From contig NZ_RJUO01000004.1 in NCBI RefSeq assembly GCF_003752365.1, positions 36,348 to 100,347 of the forward strand: a stretch of DNA of 64,000 nt. Reading direction: 5' to 3'. The position numbers were made by a program, and so were the translations under genes. Below, piece after piece: positions 1 through 8,787 of the stretch. The stretch comes from Frondihabitans sp. PhB188. Lineage in GTDB: Bacteria > Actinomycetota > Actinomycetes > Actinomycetales > Microbacteriaceae. The notes under the pieces are model-generated. The model did not search any database. It worked only from the letters and a program-made list of their open reading frames with translations, and was not told where the DNA came from. Position 1 is the stretch's first letter. Every line of letters begins with the position of its first letter.

Positions 1-1
1 G

Positions 2-565
2 TTCCTCTCGGCTGCCTCGGCCGACGACGACGACGCAGAAGAACTCGCCTCGCGGATGGCGGCGAACTCCCTGCGCGTGCTCCTGCATGTCAATGCCGTC
101 GGCCGCAGCGAAGACGCCGTGCCCTTCGGGCAGATCGTCGCCGACCACCGCGACCAGCTCGGCGCCTGGCTGAGCCGCTTCGATCACGACCTCGCCGCGG
201 TGGAGGTCGTGATGCTCCCCGAGAACGTCGCCCGGGCCCTCGTCGACATGCTCGCGCACTCGCTGGCGAACAGCGTCCAGCACGCCGAGGGAGCCACCCG
301 TCGAACCGTTCGAGCCCACCAGCTCGGGTCGGACGGCATCCGCATCGTGATCGAGGACGACGGGTGCGGCTTCGACCCCGAGGCACTCGGACAGCGGGGC
401 AGCGGGGGTGGCAGCGAGTCGTCCCGCGCGCTCCGCGCGCTGGAGGGACGGGTCGATATCGATACCGCTGCGGAGACCGGTACCCGCATCGTCCTCAGCT
501 GGGGGTCCGTCGCCATCGTCGGCACGGAGCTCCTCGTCGAACAGGAAGACCGGGCACGGCCGTGA
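2..565 (+). CDS. Histidine-kinase-type ATPase, 3' part only
   Basis: The reading frame is open from the left edge of the window, so the N-terminus and start codon lie outside it. The visible 187 residues end in a HATPase_c (GHKL) domain. An N-box-like stretch (LAHSLANSVQHA, with the usual Asn) is followed by a G1 box (EDDGCGFDP) and a Gly/Ser-rich lid. That fold binds ATP in sensor histidine kinases and anti-sigma kinases; no dimerisation His is visible here. The stop TGA overlaps the GTG start of the next gene (GTGA), so the two are probably translated together and work together. The substrate and the signal are unknown. Confidence 0.7.
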   Translation, partial: FLSAASADDDDAEELASRMAANSLRVLLHVNAVGRSEDAVPFGQIVADHRDQLGAWLSRFDHDLAAVEVVMLPENVARALVDMLAHSLANSVQHAEGATRRTVRAHQLGSDGIRIVIEDDGCGFDPEALGQRGSGGGSESSRALRALEGRVDIDTAAETGTRIVLSWGSVAIVGTELLVEQEDRARP

Positions 566-1581
566 TCAATGTCCCCCGCTGGCTGACGCTCGGCCTGACG
601 CTGAGCTTCGCGCTCTTCGCGGTCGTCTTCGCTCTCGTCGTCCTCGTCTCGAGGCCGGAGACGACTTCGACGGCGGCGGGGCTGGCTCTCTTCACGGCCG
701 CTGTCGTGGCCTGCCTCGGCATACCGCCGGCCGTCGTTCCGTCCCTCCGCCGGGCGGGCTTCATCGCGATCGTCGGGCTGGCGCTTCCCGTTCTCGGCAG
801 TGCCGCCCTCGACCCCGACACGGACTCGTTCTCGAACGGCGCCTGGTACGTCAGCGCCGTGGTCTGCCTGGTGGTGCAGCTGCTGCTGCATCGCCGGCAG
901 CGACTCGCCTGGCTGGTCCTCGCCGGCCTCGTCGTGGAGACGATCATCTGGGCCGGACCCTGGGGCCTCCTGCGCTTCGGCATCCTCGCCACGATCCTGA
1001 TGATCGCGGTCGTCACCGCCTCGGCCTGGGCGATCGGCGTGACCGGCACCGAGATCTCCCGGCACGCCGAATCCGAGCGCCAGGCAGCGACCTGGCGTGC
1101 CGCACAGGATGCCTTCCACTCCGAGCACCGGGTCCGCCTCGGCAACACCGCGCTGGTCGCCGCGCCCATGCTCCGGACCATCACCGAGCAGCGAGGCCGG
1201 CTGACCGCGGCAGACCGTGCGGAATGCCGGCTGCTCGAGCAGACCATCCGCGACGAGATCCGCGGGCGGCAGCTCCTCACTCGCACGATCCGGGAGCAGG
1301 TCATGCTCCACCGACGACGCGGTGCGGTCGTCCAGGTCAACGACGACGGCGGCCTCGACGGAGTCGACCCCGGCGATCTCGATCGCCTGCTCGCCCAGCT
1401 GGCCGGCGCGATCACCGGCTTGACCTCCGACCGCATCATCATCCGCACGGCGCCGATCGACTCCCCCACCGCCATCACCGTCGCTGCCATGTCGGTCGAC
1501 CCGGTGGCCGCGGCGCTCGGTCTCGACGACGACGACGACCAGATCGACCTGTGGCTCGAGCTGCCGCGGGTCGCGCGCTGA
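562..1581 (+). CDS. Multi-pass membrane protein coupled to the upstream ATPase
   Basis: 339 residues from a GTG overlapping the previous stop (GTGA). An ATG in this frame further upstream would lie deep in the previous gene, so the GTG is preferred. The N-terminal ~170 residues hold about five hydrophobic segments. They are followed by a cytoplasmic region of helical, Arg/Glu-rich sequence (about 175-270) and an acidic DDDDD run near the C-terminus. No catalytic motif is recognised. The topology, with membrane sensor half first and soluble half second, and the coupling to a GHKL ATPase suggest a signalling partner. That role is inference; I do not recognise the family. Confidence 0.65.
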   Translation: MINVPRWLTLGLTLSFALFAVVFALVVLVSRPETTSTAAGLALFTAAVVACLGIPPAVVPSLRRAGFIAIVGLALPVLGSAALDPDTDSFSNGAWYVSAVVCLVVQLLLHRRQRLAWLVLAGLVVETIIWAGPWGLLRFGILATILMIAVVTASAWAIGVTGTEISRHAESERQAATWRAAQDAFHSEHRVRLGNTALVAAPMLRTITEQRGRLTAADRAECRLLEQTIRDEIRGRQLLTRTIREQVMLHRRRGAVVQVNDDGGLDGVDPGDLDRLLAQLAGAITGLTSDRIIIRTAPIDSPTAITVAAMSVDPVAAALGLDDDDDQIDLWLELPRVAR

Positions 1582-1599
1582 CCGACCAGGGCGACGACA

Positions 1600-1620
1600 G
1601 GCCGGTCACGACGGCCGGCC
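1600..1620. terminator. Possible bidirectional terminator hairpin
   Basis: GGCCGG and CCGGCC arms with a 9-base loop lie in the 45-bp gap between two convergent genes. There is no T-tract, so support is weak and rests mainly on position. Confidence 0.3.
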
Positions 1621-1626
1621 CGCCGC

Positions 1627-3030
1627 TCAGGCGCGCTGCCTCGTGCGCCGCAGGTCGACCAGACCCAGCGTGAGCGCCGCCCCCGAGACGATCAGGGCGA
1701 GGCCGAGCGCGTCGGCGAAGGTTGCGACGTGGGGTGCCGGCACGCCCTCGGTGCGCGAGACGACGGCCGAGCCGAGCAGGGCGACGAAGACCGTCCCGAG
1801 GATGGTCTGACCGGTGGCCGACCCGATCCTCTGCGCGGTCTGCAGCACGCCGCCCGCAGCACCGCCCATGCGCGGATCGACGTCCATGAGGCTGAGCGTC
1901 TGGTTCGGCGTGACGATGGCGCCGCCGGCGATCCCGAGCACGAACAGGGGCAGGGCGAGGCGCAGGATCACCGTGGCCGGGTCGGTCAGGTCGGGCCGGC
2001 TCTGGACGACGACGCCGATCACGATCGTGCCGGCGAAGAACACCGACACCGCGCCCACGACTAGGGGCCGTCCGATGCGAGGGACGAGCCGGCCGGCGAC
2101 GGGAGCCCCGAGGACGGAGCCGAGCGCCAGGGCCGAGACGCCGAGGCCGGATTGCAGGGCCGTGAATCCGAGGCCGTTCTGGTAGTAGAGCGACAGGATG
2201 AGCGGGATGCCGGTGTTGCTGCAGAAGAACACCACCGCGAAGGCGACACCGGTCACGAAGGTCGGAACGCTGAAGAGCTTCAGGTTGAGCAGCGGTGACG
2301 CCGTCTCGTGCGTGAGCCGCGACTCGCGGCGGACGAAGAGGGCGAGGAAGCCCGCCGCGGGCGCGAAGAAGACGAGCACCCATCCGCTGTGCAGCTCGTT
2401 GACCTCGACGATCGGAAACAGCACGCAGAAGAGCGCTGCGCCGAGGAGGACCGCGCCGGCGATGTCGAGTCGGCCCGACGCGTCTTTGCTCGGCTCGAGC
2501 TTCGGCACCCACCGACGCGCGAGGATCACCGCGACGATGCCGATCGGCACGTTGATGAAGAACACGAGACGCCAGCCGAAGGCCGGGCCGCCGAGAGCGA
2601 TCAGGAGCCCGCCGAGCACGGGACCGAGGGCCGTGCCCACGCCGACCGTGAGCCCGAGACCGCCGAACGCCCGGCCGCGCTCGGACTTCGGGAACGCGTT
2701 CTGGATGTAGCCGGACACCTGCGGCCCGATGATGCCGCCGAAGAGCCCCTGGACCACCCGGGCCGCGATGAGAACGATCGGCACGGGGGCGAGGCCGACG
2801 GCGGCGCTCGCGAGCACGAAGCCCGAGACGCCGATGATGAAGATCCTGCGCCTCCCCCGAGTGTCTCCGAGTCGCCCGCCGATGACGGGCATGAGGCCGA
2901 ACGCGAGGATGTACCCGCTGACGATCCACTGGAGCTCCGCTGCGCCGGCGCCCGTCGAGCGTCCGATCGACGGGAGCGCCACGTTCGTGACGCTCACGTC
3001 GAGGAGCGCCGCGAACTGCCCCATGAGCAT
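1627..3030 (-). CDS. MFS drug-efflux transporter (DHA2/EmrB-QacA type)
   Basis: 467 residues that are mostly hydrophobic, compatible with 12-14 membrane segments. TM1 carries the DHA2-type LLDVSVTNVALPSIG motif, and the loop after TM2 carries GGRLGDTRGRRR, the MFS motif A. Such proteins export hydrophobic compounds by proton antiport. The start is uncertain. Coding-like sequence (DPRRWRALFV) continues upstream in frame to a stop at 3109-3111, but no ATG, GTG or TTG lies there, so ATG 3030 is used. It would place the N-terminus directly at TM1. The gene lies just downstream of the ABC1 kinase on the same strand and may be cotranscribed with it. Confidence 0.85.
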   Translation of the reverse strand: MLMGQFAALLDVSVTNVALPSIGRSTGAGAAELQWIVSGYILAFGLMPVIGGRLGDTRGRRRIFIIGVSGFVLASAAVGLAPVPIVLIAARVVQGLFGGIIGPQVSGYIQNAFPKSERGRAFGGLGLTVGVGTALGPVLGGLLIALGGPAFGWRLVFFINVPIGIVAVILARRWVPKLEPSKDASGRLDIAGAVLLGAALFCVLFPIVEVNELHSGWVLVFFAPAAGFLALFVRRESRLTHETASPLLNLKLFSVPTFVTGVAFAVVFFCSNTGIPLILSLYYQNGLGFTALQSGLGVSALALGSVLGAPVAGRLVPRIGRPLVVGAVSVFFAGTIVIGVVVQSRPDLTDPATVILRLALPLFVLGIAGGAIVTPNQTLSLMDVDPRMGGAAGGVLQTAQRIGSATGQTILGTVFVALLGSAVVSRTEGVPAPHVATFADALGLALIVSGAALTLGLVDLRRTRQRA

Positions 3031-3108
3031 GACGAACAGGGCCCGCCAGCGCCGGGGATCGAGGTCCTGGCGCGGGGACGGATCGCGTGCCGTGTTCGAG
3101 ACCGTGAG

Positions 3109-4824
3109 CTATCGTCTCCGCAGCGTGACGACGAGATGCAGCAGGGGCACCGCGGCCGCCGCCATGAGGATCGAGCCGAGCACCTCGTCCGTCGAGCGCA
3201 GGAAGACGCCGCCCACGAGGAGCGCCGCGAAGACGATCGCCGACCCGAGCCGGCTGACAGAGCGCTCGACGGCCCCGAGGCGCCGGTCGATCTCGGGAGT
3301 CCGGACGGCGAGCTGGCCGCGCTCGAGGCGGGTGGCGAGCTCGTCCATCCTCCGCGGAAGCCGGGCGACCGTGGCGCCGTAGGCCAGCGCCTGCTGAGGA
3401 AGGTCGCGCAGGGCGTCCCGGCCGTTGGAGCTCAGGATGGTGCGCGCGAAGGGGTCGACGGCATCCCACATGTTGAAGTCGCGATCGAGGGCGCTCGTCA
3501 CTCCCGACACCAGCGAGATGGTGCGGATCAGGAGGAGGAAGCTCTCGGGCAGCTGGAAGGGGAGGCCGCGGATGGTCTCGCCGAACTGCCGGCCGAACGC
3601 CTCCAGCTCGCGCGGGTCGATGGTCTGGAGCTCGGCGATCCCCAGGCCGCCGAAACGGTCGAACAGCGCCGACATGGCGCGTTCCAGCTCATCGGTGTCG
3701 GCCGTCGACAGCAGCACGCCGAGCTCGCCCAGCGAGGCGACCAGCGCCCGGCTGTCGCGTCCGACGGCGGCGAGGATGAAGTTGCGGAGTCCGGCGCGGA
3801 GCGGGTCGGAGATCTCGCCCATCATGCCGAAGTCGACGTAGCTCAAGTGCCACCTCACCCCGTCGCCGGTGTCGGATCCGTCGACGACCGGGGTGACGAA
3901 GATGTTGCCCGGGTGGGGGTCGGCGTGGAAGAACCCGGAGACGAAGATCTGCTGGAACGTGACGCGAGCCAGCTCGTTGGCCACGACCGCAGGATCGATG
4001 CCCGCCCTCTCGAGACCCTCGACGTCCGTGATCTTGATCGCGGTGACGTCCGAGAGCGTCAGAGCCCGGAGCGAGCTGCGCTCCCACACCACCACCGGCG
4101 CCTCGACCAGGGGGTCGGCGGCGAAATCCCGGGTGAAGCGCTCGGCGTTGCCGGCCTCGTGCAGGTAGTTGATCTCTTCGAGGCTCGTCGCCGCGAACTC
4201 CTCGACGAGCGCGGGTGCGTCGGCGCGCTTCGACACGAGGCTCACGTGCGAGAGCCAGCGGCCGATGCGGCGCAGCGCTGCCAGATCGACGGCGACGATC
4301 TCGTCGATTCCGGGTCGCTGGATCTTGACGATGACGTCTGCGAAACCCAGATCGGCGGCGAGCGCGGGCGACAGGCGCGCCCGGTGCGCCTGGCCGAGGG
4401 ATGCCGCGGCGATGGGCGTCGGGTCGAAGAAGGCGTAGGCCGACTCGAGCGGCATGCCCAGCTCGGCGACGGTCTGCTCGCGGATCCTGTCGAAGGGCTC
4501 TGCGGCCACTTCGTCTTGCAATCCCTCGAGTTCGCTCGTGACCTCCGGCGGAAGGATGTCGAGTCGCGCCGAGAGGAACTGCCCGACCTTGATCATCAGA
4601 CCGCCGAGGTCGACCGCGAGCACTCGGAACCTTCGGGCGAGGAACTGCAGCCGGGCGGTTCGGCCGCGAGCGGAGAATCGGCGGAGGCCGATGCGCGGGA
4701 GGAAGAGCTCGTACCACCAGGCCTGCGCCAGGAAGATCCACGCGAACCGCACGATCCTGCGGTAGCGCGCCCGCGAGGCGCGACTGGTCTGCGGCGCGGA
4801 GGGCGTGCCGCTGGCTTGCGGCAT
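3109..4824 (-). CDS. ABC1/UbiB-AarF family atypical kinase
   Basis: 571 residues. The family hallmark KxGQ motif is present (MIKVGQFLSARLDILP, about residues 77-92). An ATP-site-like region (VIVKIQRPG) and a kinase-like block (FFHADPHPGNIFV then YVDFGMMGE) follow. Two hydrophobic segments close the C-terminus, as in UbiB-like proteins. UbiB/ADCK proteins are membrane-associated ATPases linked to quinone metabolism; in actinobacteria the physiological target is generally unknown. A PadR-type regulator ends 3 bp upstream on the same strand, so an operon is likely, with the regulator acting on it. Confidence 0.88.
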   Translation of the reverse strand: MPQASGTPSAPQTSRASRARYRRIVRFAWIFLAQAWWYELFLPRIGLRRFSARGRTARLQFLARRFRVLAVDLGGLMIKVGQFLSARLDILPPEVTSELEGLQDEVAAEPFDRIREQTVAELGMPLESAYAFFDPTPIAAASLGQAHRARLSPALAADLGFADVIVKIQRPGIDEIVAVDLAALRRIGRWLSHVSLVSKRADAPALVEEFAATSLEEINYLHEAGNAERFTRDFAADPLVEAPVVVWERSSLRALTLSDVTAIKITDVEGLERAGIDPAVVANELARVTFQQIFVSGFFHADPHPGNIFVTPVVDGSDTGDGVRWHLSYVDFGMMGEISDPLRAGLRNFILAAVGRDSRALVASLGELGVLLSTADTDELERAMSALFDRFGGLGIAELQTIDPRELEAFGRQFGETIRGLPFQLPESFLLLIRTISLVSGVTSALDRDFNMWDAVDPFARTILSSNGRDALRDLPQQALAYGATVARLPRRMDELATRLERGQLAVRTPEIDRRLGAVERSVSRLGSAIVFAALLVGGVFLRSTDEVLGSILMAAAAVPLLHLVVTLRRR

Positions 4825-4827
4825 GCC

Positions 4828-5382
4828 CTACTCCTCGGCGAGGATCGCGTAGAGCTTGCGGCGCGCCTCGTCGACGACGGCGATCGCCCGCTCGGACTGG
4901 CCGGGATCGCCGGTCTGCGCGACCTGGGTCATCACCTGGGCCAGTCGCGCACCCGACTTCGTCAGGGCGAGAGCTCCGTGCAGACCCTGCCCCGCCGGCT
5001 GCTGCGGCTCGCTCGTCGGCTCAGAGCGGGCGGATGCGACGGATTCGGCCGCGGCGCGGCGCCCCGCATCGGTCAGAGCGTAGATCTTGCGCTCTCCGAC
5101 CTGCGCGGCCGAGATCAGGCCCTCGTCGACCAGCACCTGCAGGGCCGGGTAGACGGCTCCGGGGGTCGGCTTCCACGCTCCGTCCGAGCGGGCCTCGACG
5201 GCTCGGATGATCTGGTAGCCGTGCATCGGCTCGTCGCTGAGTTCGAGCAGGATCGCTGCGCGGATGTCGCCGCCGTCTGCGGCTTCCGGGCTCCCGACCG
5301 TCGTCGAGGGAGAGCCGAATGCCTGACGGAGACCGTCGACGGCGCCCCGCAGATCGAAACCGGGTGAGGACGACGAGCTCAT
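4828..5382 (-). CDS. PadR-family transcriptional regulator
   Basis: 184 residues from ATG 5382, preceded by a GAAGGGA ribosome-binding site. A longer start at 5427 lacks a comparable site. The winged-helix PadR signature is clear: MHGYQIIRAVEARSDG, then GAVYPALQVLVDEGLI and a wing ending KIYALTDAGR. The C-terminal ~60 residues (helical, ending ARRKLYAILAEE) fit the PadR dimerisation region. PadR regulators repress nearby detoxification or membrane-stress genes and often themselves. The ABC1 kinase and MFS exporter directly downstream are the likely targets. Confidence 0.88.
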   Translation of the reverse strand: MSSSSSPGFDLRGAVDGLRQAFGSPSTTVGSPEAADGGDIRAAILLELSDEPMHGYQIIRAVEARSDGAWKPTPGAVYPALQVLVDEGLISAAQVGERKIYALTDAGRRAAAESVASARSEPTSEPQQPAGQGLHGALALTKSGARLAQVMTQVAQTGDPGQSERAIAVVDEARRKLYAILAEE

Positions 5383-5429
5383 AGCAGGGTGTCCCTTCAG
5401 GACGTAAGCCGAACCTTGACGATACATCG

Positions 5430-5445
5430 CTGTCCTGTGTGACAG
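5430..5445. promoter_or_regulatory. Inverted repeat upstream of padR (candidate operator)
   Basis: CTGTC-N6-GACAG, a perfect 5-bp inverted repeat, lies 48 bp upstream of the PadR start and inside the 110-bp gap that must hold its promoter. It would suit autoregulation, but it is not the ATGT/ACAT arrangement known for several PadR operators. Confidence 0.35.
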
Positions 5446-5492
5446 GCAGTGCTCGACCTCCCCCGCTCGGCCTCTGCGCCGCGCCCCTCCGG

Positions 5493-6707
5493 TCACTCCG
5501 AGGGCGCGACGCCGAGCTGGCGCACCAGCCTCGGGATCTGCTCCCTGAACGGGAAGAACCCGCGCGACGCATGCGGCCACGCCAGGCTGTCCCACCGACG
5601 GCGGACGCTGACGAGGGCGACCCCTTCGGAGGCGAGGACGGGACGCAGCTTCTCGAGCCTCTCGTGGACGGGGCCCATCGGTGCCGTCGGGACGACCACG
5701 GTGTCGAGCTGCTCGGACTCCGCCCAGCGCAGGACGGTGGAGGGCCGCGTGTCGGCGAGGAGCTGCGCCGGGCGGCCGCCGGCATCGAGTGTGCGGGCTG
5801 CGGCGTCGTCGAGCGCCGTCGCCGTGAACGCCGCCACGGCCTCCGACGCCTCGAACGGAGATCGCTCTCCCGAGTCGGCGACGGCGGCGGTCGCCACCAG
5901 CCGGTCGGCGAGCCCGGGCTGCTCGGCGAGCAGGCTGCCGGCCTCGAGGTCCTCCTCGTGCAGCAGCAGGCCGACGCGATCGCCGAGCTGTCCCACGACG
6001 TCGTCCGGCTCGATCGCCACCCGGGGCGGGAGGGGGTCTTCGGAGAGCGCCCGGGCCTCGCCGGCGAGTCCGGCAGGCGAGAACCGCCCCTCCGTGTACT
6101 TAGCGATGTTGGAGGCCGAAGCGAGGTAGGTCTTGCCCGTGGTCTGGAGGCCGGCGACCCAGCGCCACGACAGCGTGTTCGACGCCGCATCCCCGTCGAG
6201 CAGGTGCCGGTAGAAGAAGTCGGCGCCGAGCTGCCAAGGCAGGCCGAGGGTGAAGATCCAGATGCTGGCGAACCACATCCGCGTGTGGTTGTGCAGGTAG
6301 CCGGTGTCGATGAGCTCGTGCACCCAGGCGTCCATCGCGTCGATGCCGGTCCGCCCGGCCACGGCGTCGAGATAGGCCTGCGGGAGATCGCCGATCGCGA
6401 ACTCGCCCACGTCGCGGCGGTAGCGACGCCACACCTCGGGGTTCTGCTCCAGCCAGCCCTTCCAGTAGGTGCGCCAGAACACCTCCTGCACGAACTTCTC
6501 GGCGCCGCGGAGGCTGTGCCGGTCGAGGACGGCGGCGACGACCTCGTGCTCGGTCACCAGGCGATGGCGCACGTAGGGCGACAGCTCCGAGACGTTGTCC
6601 CTCGACACTCCGAGGTCGTGGTTGCGGTCGCGGGCGTAGTCGGAGCCCGCGCGGGGGACGAACTCGTCGAGCGCGTCGAGGCCGGCGGATCGGGTGGGGA
6701 TGAACAC
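5493..6707 (-). CDS. Photolyase/cryptochrome-type FAD-binding protein with unusual domain order
   Basis: 404 residues from GTG 6707. Residues ~1-225 are the helical FAD-binding domain of DNA photolyases. They include FVQEVFWRTYWKGWL, the MDAWVHELIDTGYLHNHTRM block and the tail WVAGLQTTGKTYLASASNI. Canonical photolyases have an alpha/beta antenna domain before this part. Here the protein starts almost directly with the FAD domain. The C-terminal ~150 residues look like a Rossmann-type alpha/beta region (TVLRWAESEQLDTVVVPTAP, later GFFPFREQIPRLVRQLGV). It probably binds FAD; DNA repair activity is not proven. Confidence 0.8.
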   Translation of the reverse strand: MFIPTRSAGLDALDEFVPRAGSDYARDRNHDLGVSRDNVSELSPYVRHRLVTEHEVVAAVLDRHSLRGAEKFVQEVFWRTYWKGWLEQNPEVWRRYRRDVGEFAIGDLPQAYLDAVAGRTGIDAMDAWVHELIDTGYLHNHTRMWFASIWIFTLGLPWQLGADFFYRHLLDGDAASNTLSWRWVAGLQTTGKTYLASASNIAKYTEGRFSPAGLAGEARALSEDPLPPRVAIEPDDVVGQLGDRVGLLLHEEDLEAGSLLAEQPGLADRLVATAAVADSGERSPFEASEAVAAFTATALDDAAARTLDAGGRPAQLLADTRPSTVLRWAESEQLDTVVVPTAPMGPVHERLEKLRPVLASEGVALVSVRRRWDSLAWPHASRGFFPFREQIPRLVRQLGVAPSE

Positions 6708-6776
6708 TCTCCCATCGTGCGCCCCGCGGAGCCGCGAAGGCTGACAGGGGTGCGCATCCGGCGAGCGCGGGTGGCG

Positions 6777-8678
6777 CTAGCTCGGGCTCAGTGCCTCCTC
6801 GTCCGCCGCGCCGTTCTTCTGCACCGCGAACTGGGTCCGGTGGAGCTCCTCGTACCGGCCGCCCGCGGCCAGCAGCTCTTCGTGCGTGCCGCGCTCCACG
6901 ATCGAGCCGTCCTCCACCACGAGGATCATGTCCGCGCTCCGGATCGTGGAGAGGCGGTGAGCGATCACCATGGCGGTCCGCCCTTCGAGCGCCTCGCTGA
7001 GCGCCGCCTGCACGGCGGCCTCCGACGTCGAGTCCAGGGCCGCCGTCGCCTCGTCGAGGATGACGACCCGCGGCTGGGCGAGCAGGAGTCTCGCGATCGT
7101 CATCCGCTGACGCTCGCCCCCGGAGAGCCGGTAGCCGCGCTCCCCCACCACGGTGTCGAGCTGGTCGGGCAGCGAGCGGATGAGCGGCTCGAGCCGTGCG
7201 CGGCGCACGGCGTCCCACACCTCGTCGTCGGTCGCGTCCGGACGCGCCAAGCGGAGGTTCGAGAGGATGGTCTCGTGGAACAGGTGGCCGTCCTGCGTCA
7301 CCATGCCCAGAGTGTGCCGCATGGACGCCAACGTGACGTCGCGGACATCCGTTCCCGACAGGCGCACCGCACCGCTGTCGACGTCGTAGAGGCGCGAGAG
7401 AAGTTGCGCGATCGTCGACTTGCCGGCGCCGGACGTCCCGACGAGGGCGACCGTCTGCCCCGGCTCGATCCGGAAGGACACGCCGTGCAGCACCTCGTCG
7501 CCGCCGCGGGTGTCGAGAGTCGAGACCTCCTCCAGGGAGGCGAGCGACACCTTGTCCGCTGACGGATAGGCGAAGCGGACGTCGTCGAACTCGACGGAGA
7601 CCGGGCCTTCGGGCAAGACGGCGGCGTCGGGCTTCTCCTGGATGAGCGGTTCGAGGTCGAGCACCTCGAAGACCCGCTCGAAGCTGACCACCGCGCTCAT
7701 GATCTCGACTCGGGCGCTCGCGAGGCCGGTCAGCGGAACGTAGAGGCGGGTGAGGAGGAGCGCCAGAGTGACCACGTCGCCGGTGTTCAGCTGGCCGCCG
7801 AGTGCGAGGAAGCCGCCGAGGCCGTACACGAGCGCGAGAGCGAGAGCGGAGACGAGCGTCAGGGCGGTCACGAAGACGAACTGCAGCATCGCGGCGCGCA
7901 CCCCGATGTCGCGCACGCGGGCGGCGCGCACGCGGAACTCCTCGGCCTCCTCGTCGGGCCGGCCGAACAGCTTGACGAGGGTGGCGCCCGGCGCCGAGAA
8001 GCGCTCGGTCATCTGCGTGCTCATGGCGGCGTTGTGGTCGGCGGCCTCGCGACGCAGCGCCGCGAGACGACTGCCCATCCGGCGCGCGGGCACGAGGAAG
8101 ATGGGCAGCATGACGATGGCGAGGACCGTCACGAGCCACGACGTGCTGAGCATGACGATCAGGGTGAGGATCAGCGCCACGGAGTTCGTGACCACGCCGG
8201 ACAGCGTGCCGCTGAAGGCCTGCTGCGCCCCGATCACGTCGTTGTTGAGGCGGCTCACGAGGGCGCCCGTCCGTGTGCGCGTGAAGAACGCGATCGGCAT
8301 CTTCTGCACGTGGTTGAAGACCGCGGTGCGGAGGTCGAGGATGACGCCCTCGCCGATGCGCGCCGAGTACCAGCGCGTCACAAGCGACACGCCGGCGTCG
8401 GCCACGGCCACCGCGGCGATGCCGATCGCGAGCCAGGCGATCGTGGCGATCGCGCCGTCGGCCACGATGACGTCGACGACCCTGCCGGCCAGCACCGGCG
8501 TCGCGACCGCGAGGAACGCTCCGACGACGGAGAGGAGGACGAAGACGATCAGCTTGGCCCGGTAGGGCACCGAGAACGTCAGGATCCGACGCACGGACGC
8601 ACGCGAGATGCCGTGCTTGCCGTCTCGGGCGGACGAGATCTTGTAGAGCGAGCTCCAGGCCGCGGACTCCATGCTCAT
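6777..8678 (-). CDS. ABC exporter, fused membrane and ATPase domains
   Basis: 633 residues from ATG 8678, chosen because GGAAGGAA sits six bases upstream; an in-frame extension to 8978 lacks such a site. About six membrane segments (residues ~35-330) form the ABC transporter type-1 domain. The ATPase has Walker A GTSGAGKST, signature LSGGERQR, Walker B VVILDEATAALDS and switch His (MVIAHRLST). One polypeptide is a half-transporter working as a dimer, as in MsbA-like or multidrug exporters. The substrate cannot be told. It is transcribed away from the luciferase-like gene across a 109-bp gap. Confidence 0.92.
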   Translation of the reverse strand: MSMESAAWSSLYKISSARDGKHGISRASVRRILTFSVPYRAKLIVFVLLSVVGAFLAVATPVLAGRVVDVIVADGAIATIAWLAIGIAAVAVADAGVSLVTRWYSARIGEGVILDLRTAVFNHVQKMPIAFFTRTRTGALVSRLNNDVIGAQQAFSGTLSGVVTNSVALILTLIVMLSTSWLVTVLAIVMLPIFLVPARRMGSRLAALRREAADHNAAMSTQMTERFSAPGATLVKLFGRPDEEAEEFRVRAARVRDIGVRAAMLQFVFVTALTLVSALALALVYGLGGFLALGGQLNTGDVVTLALLLTRLYVPLTGLASARVEIMSAVVSFERVFEVLDLEPLIQEKPDAAVLPEGPVSVEFDDVRFAYPSADKVSLASLEEVSTLDTRGGDEVLHGVSFRIEPGQTVALVGTSGAGKSTIAQLLSRLYDVDSGAVRLSGTDVRDVTLASMRHTLGMVTQDGHLFHETILSNLRLARPDATDDEVWDAVRRARLEPLIRSLPDQLDTVVGERGYRLSGGERQRMTIARLLLAQPRVVILDEATAALDSTSEAAVQAALSEALEGRTAMVIAHRLSTIRSADMILVVEDGSIVERGTHEELLAAGGRYEELHRTQFAVQKNGAADEEALSPS

Positions 8679-8787
8679 TGCGGTTCCTTCCGTCGACCCC
8701 CGGCGCAGCCTGGTCGGTGGACGGGGCGGTGGCGCAGCCGGGAGCAGGCCGAGACTAACCCACTGCGCGCCCTGCGAGACTTGTCGC

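Noticed and set aside
2308..5367. A 1019-codon open frame on the plus strand, and similar long frames elsewhere (for example 1475-3469, 5439-7562, 50013-51677)
   Set aside because: They are antisense or out-of-frame shadows of real high-GC genes, with Arg/Glu/Gly-rich compositions and no domain signal.
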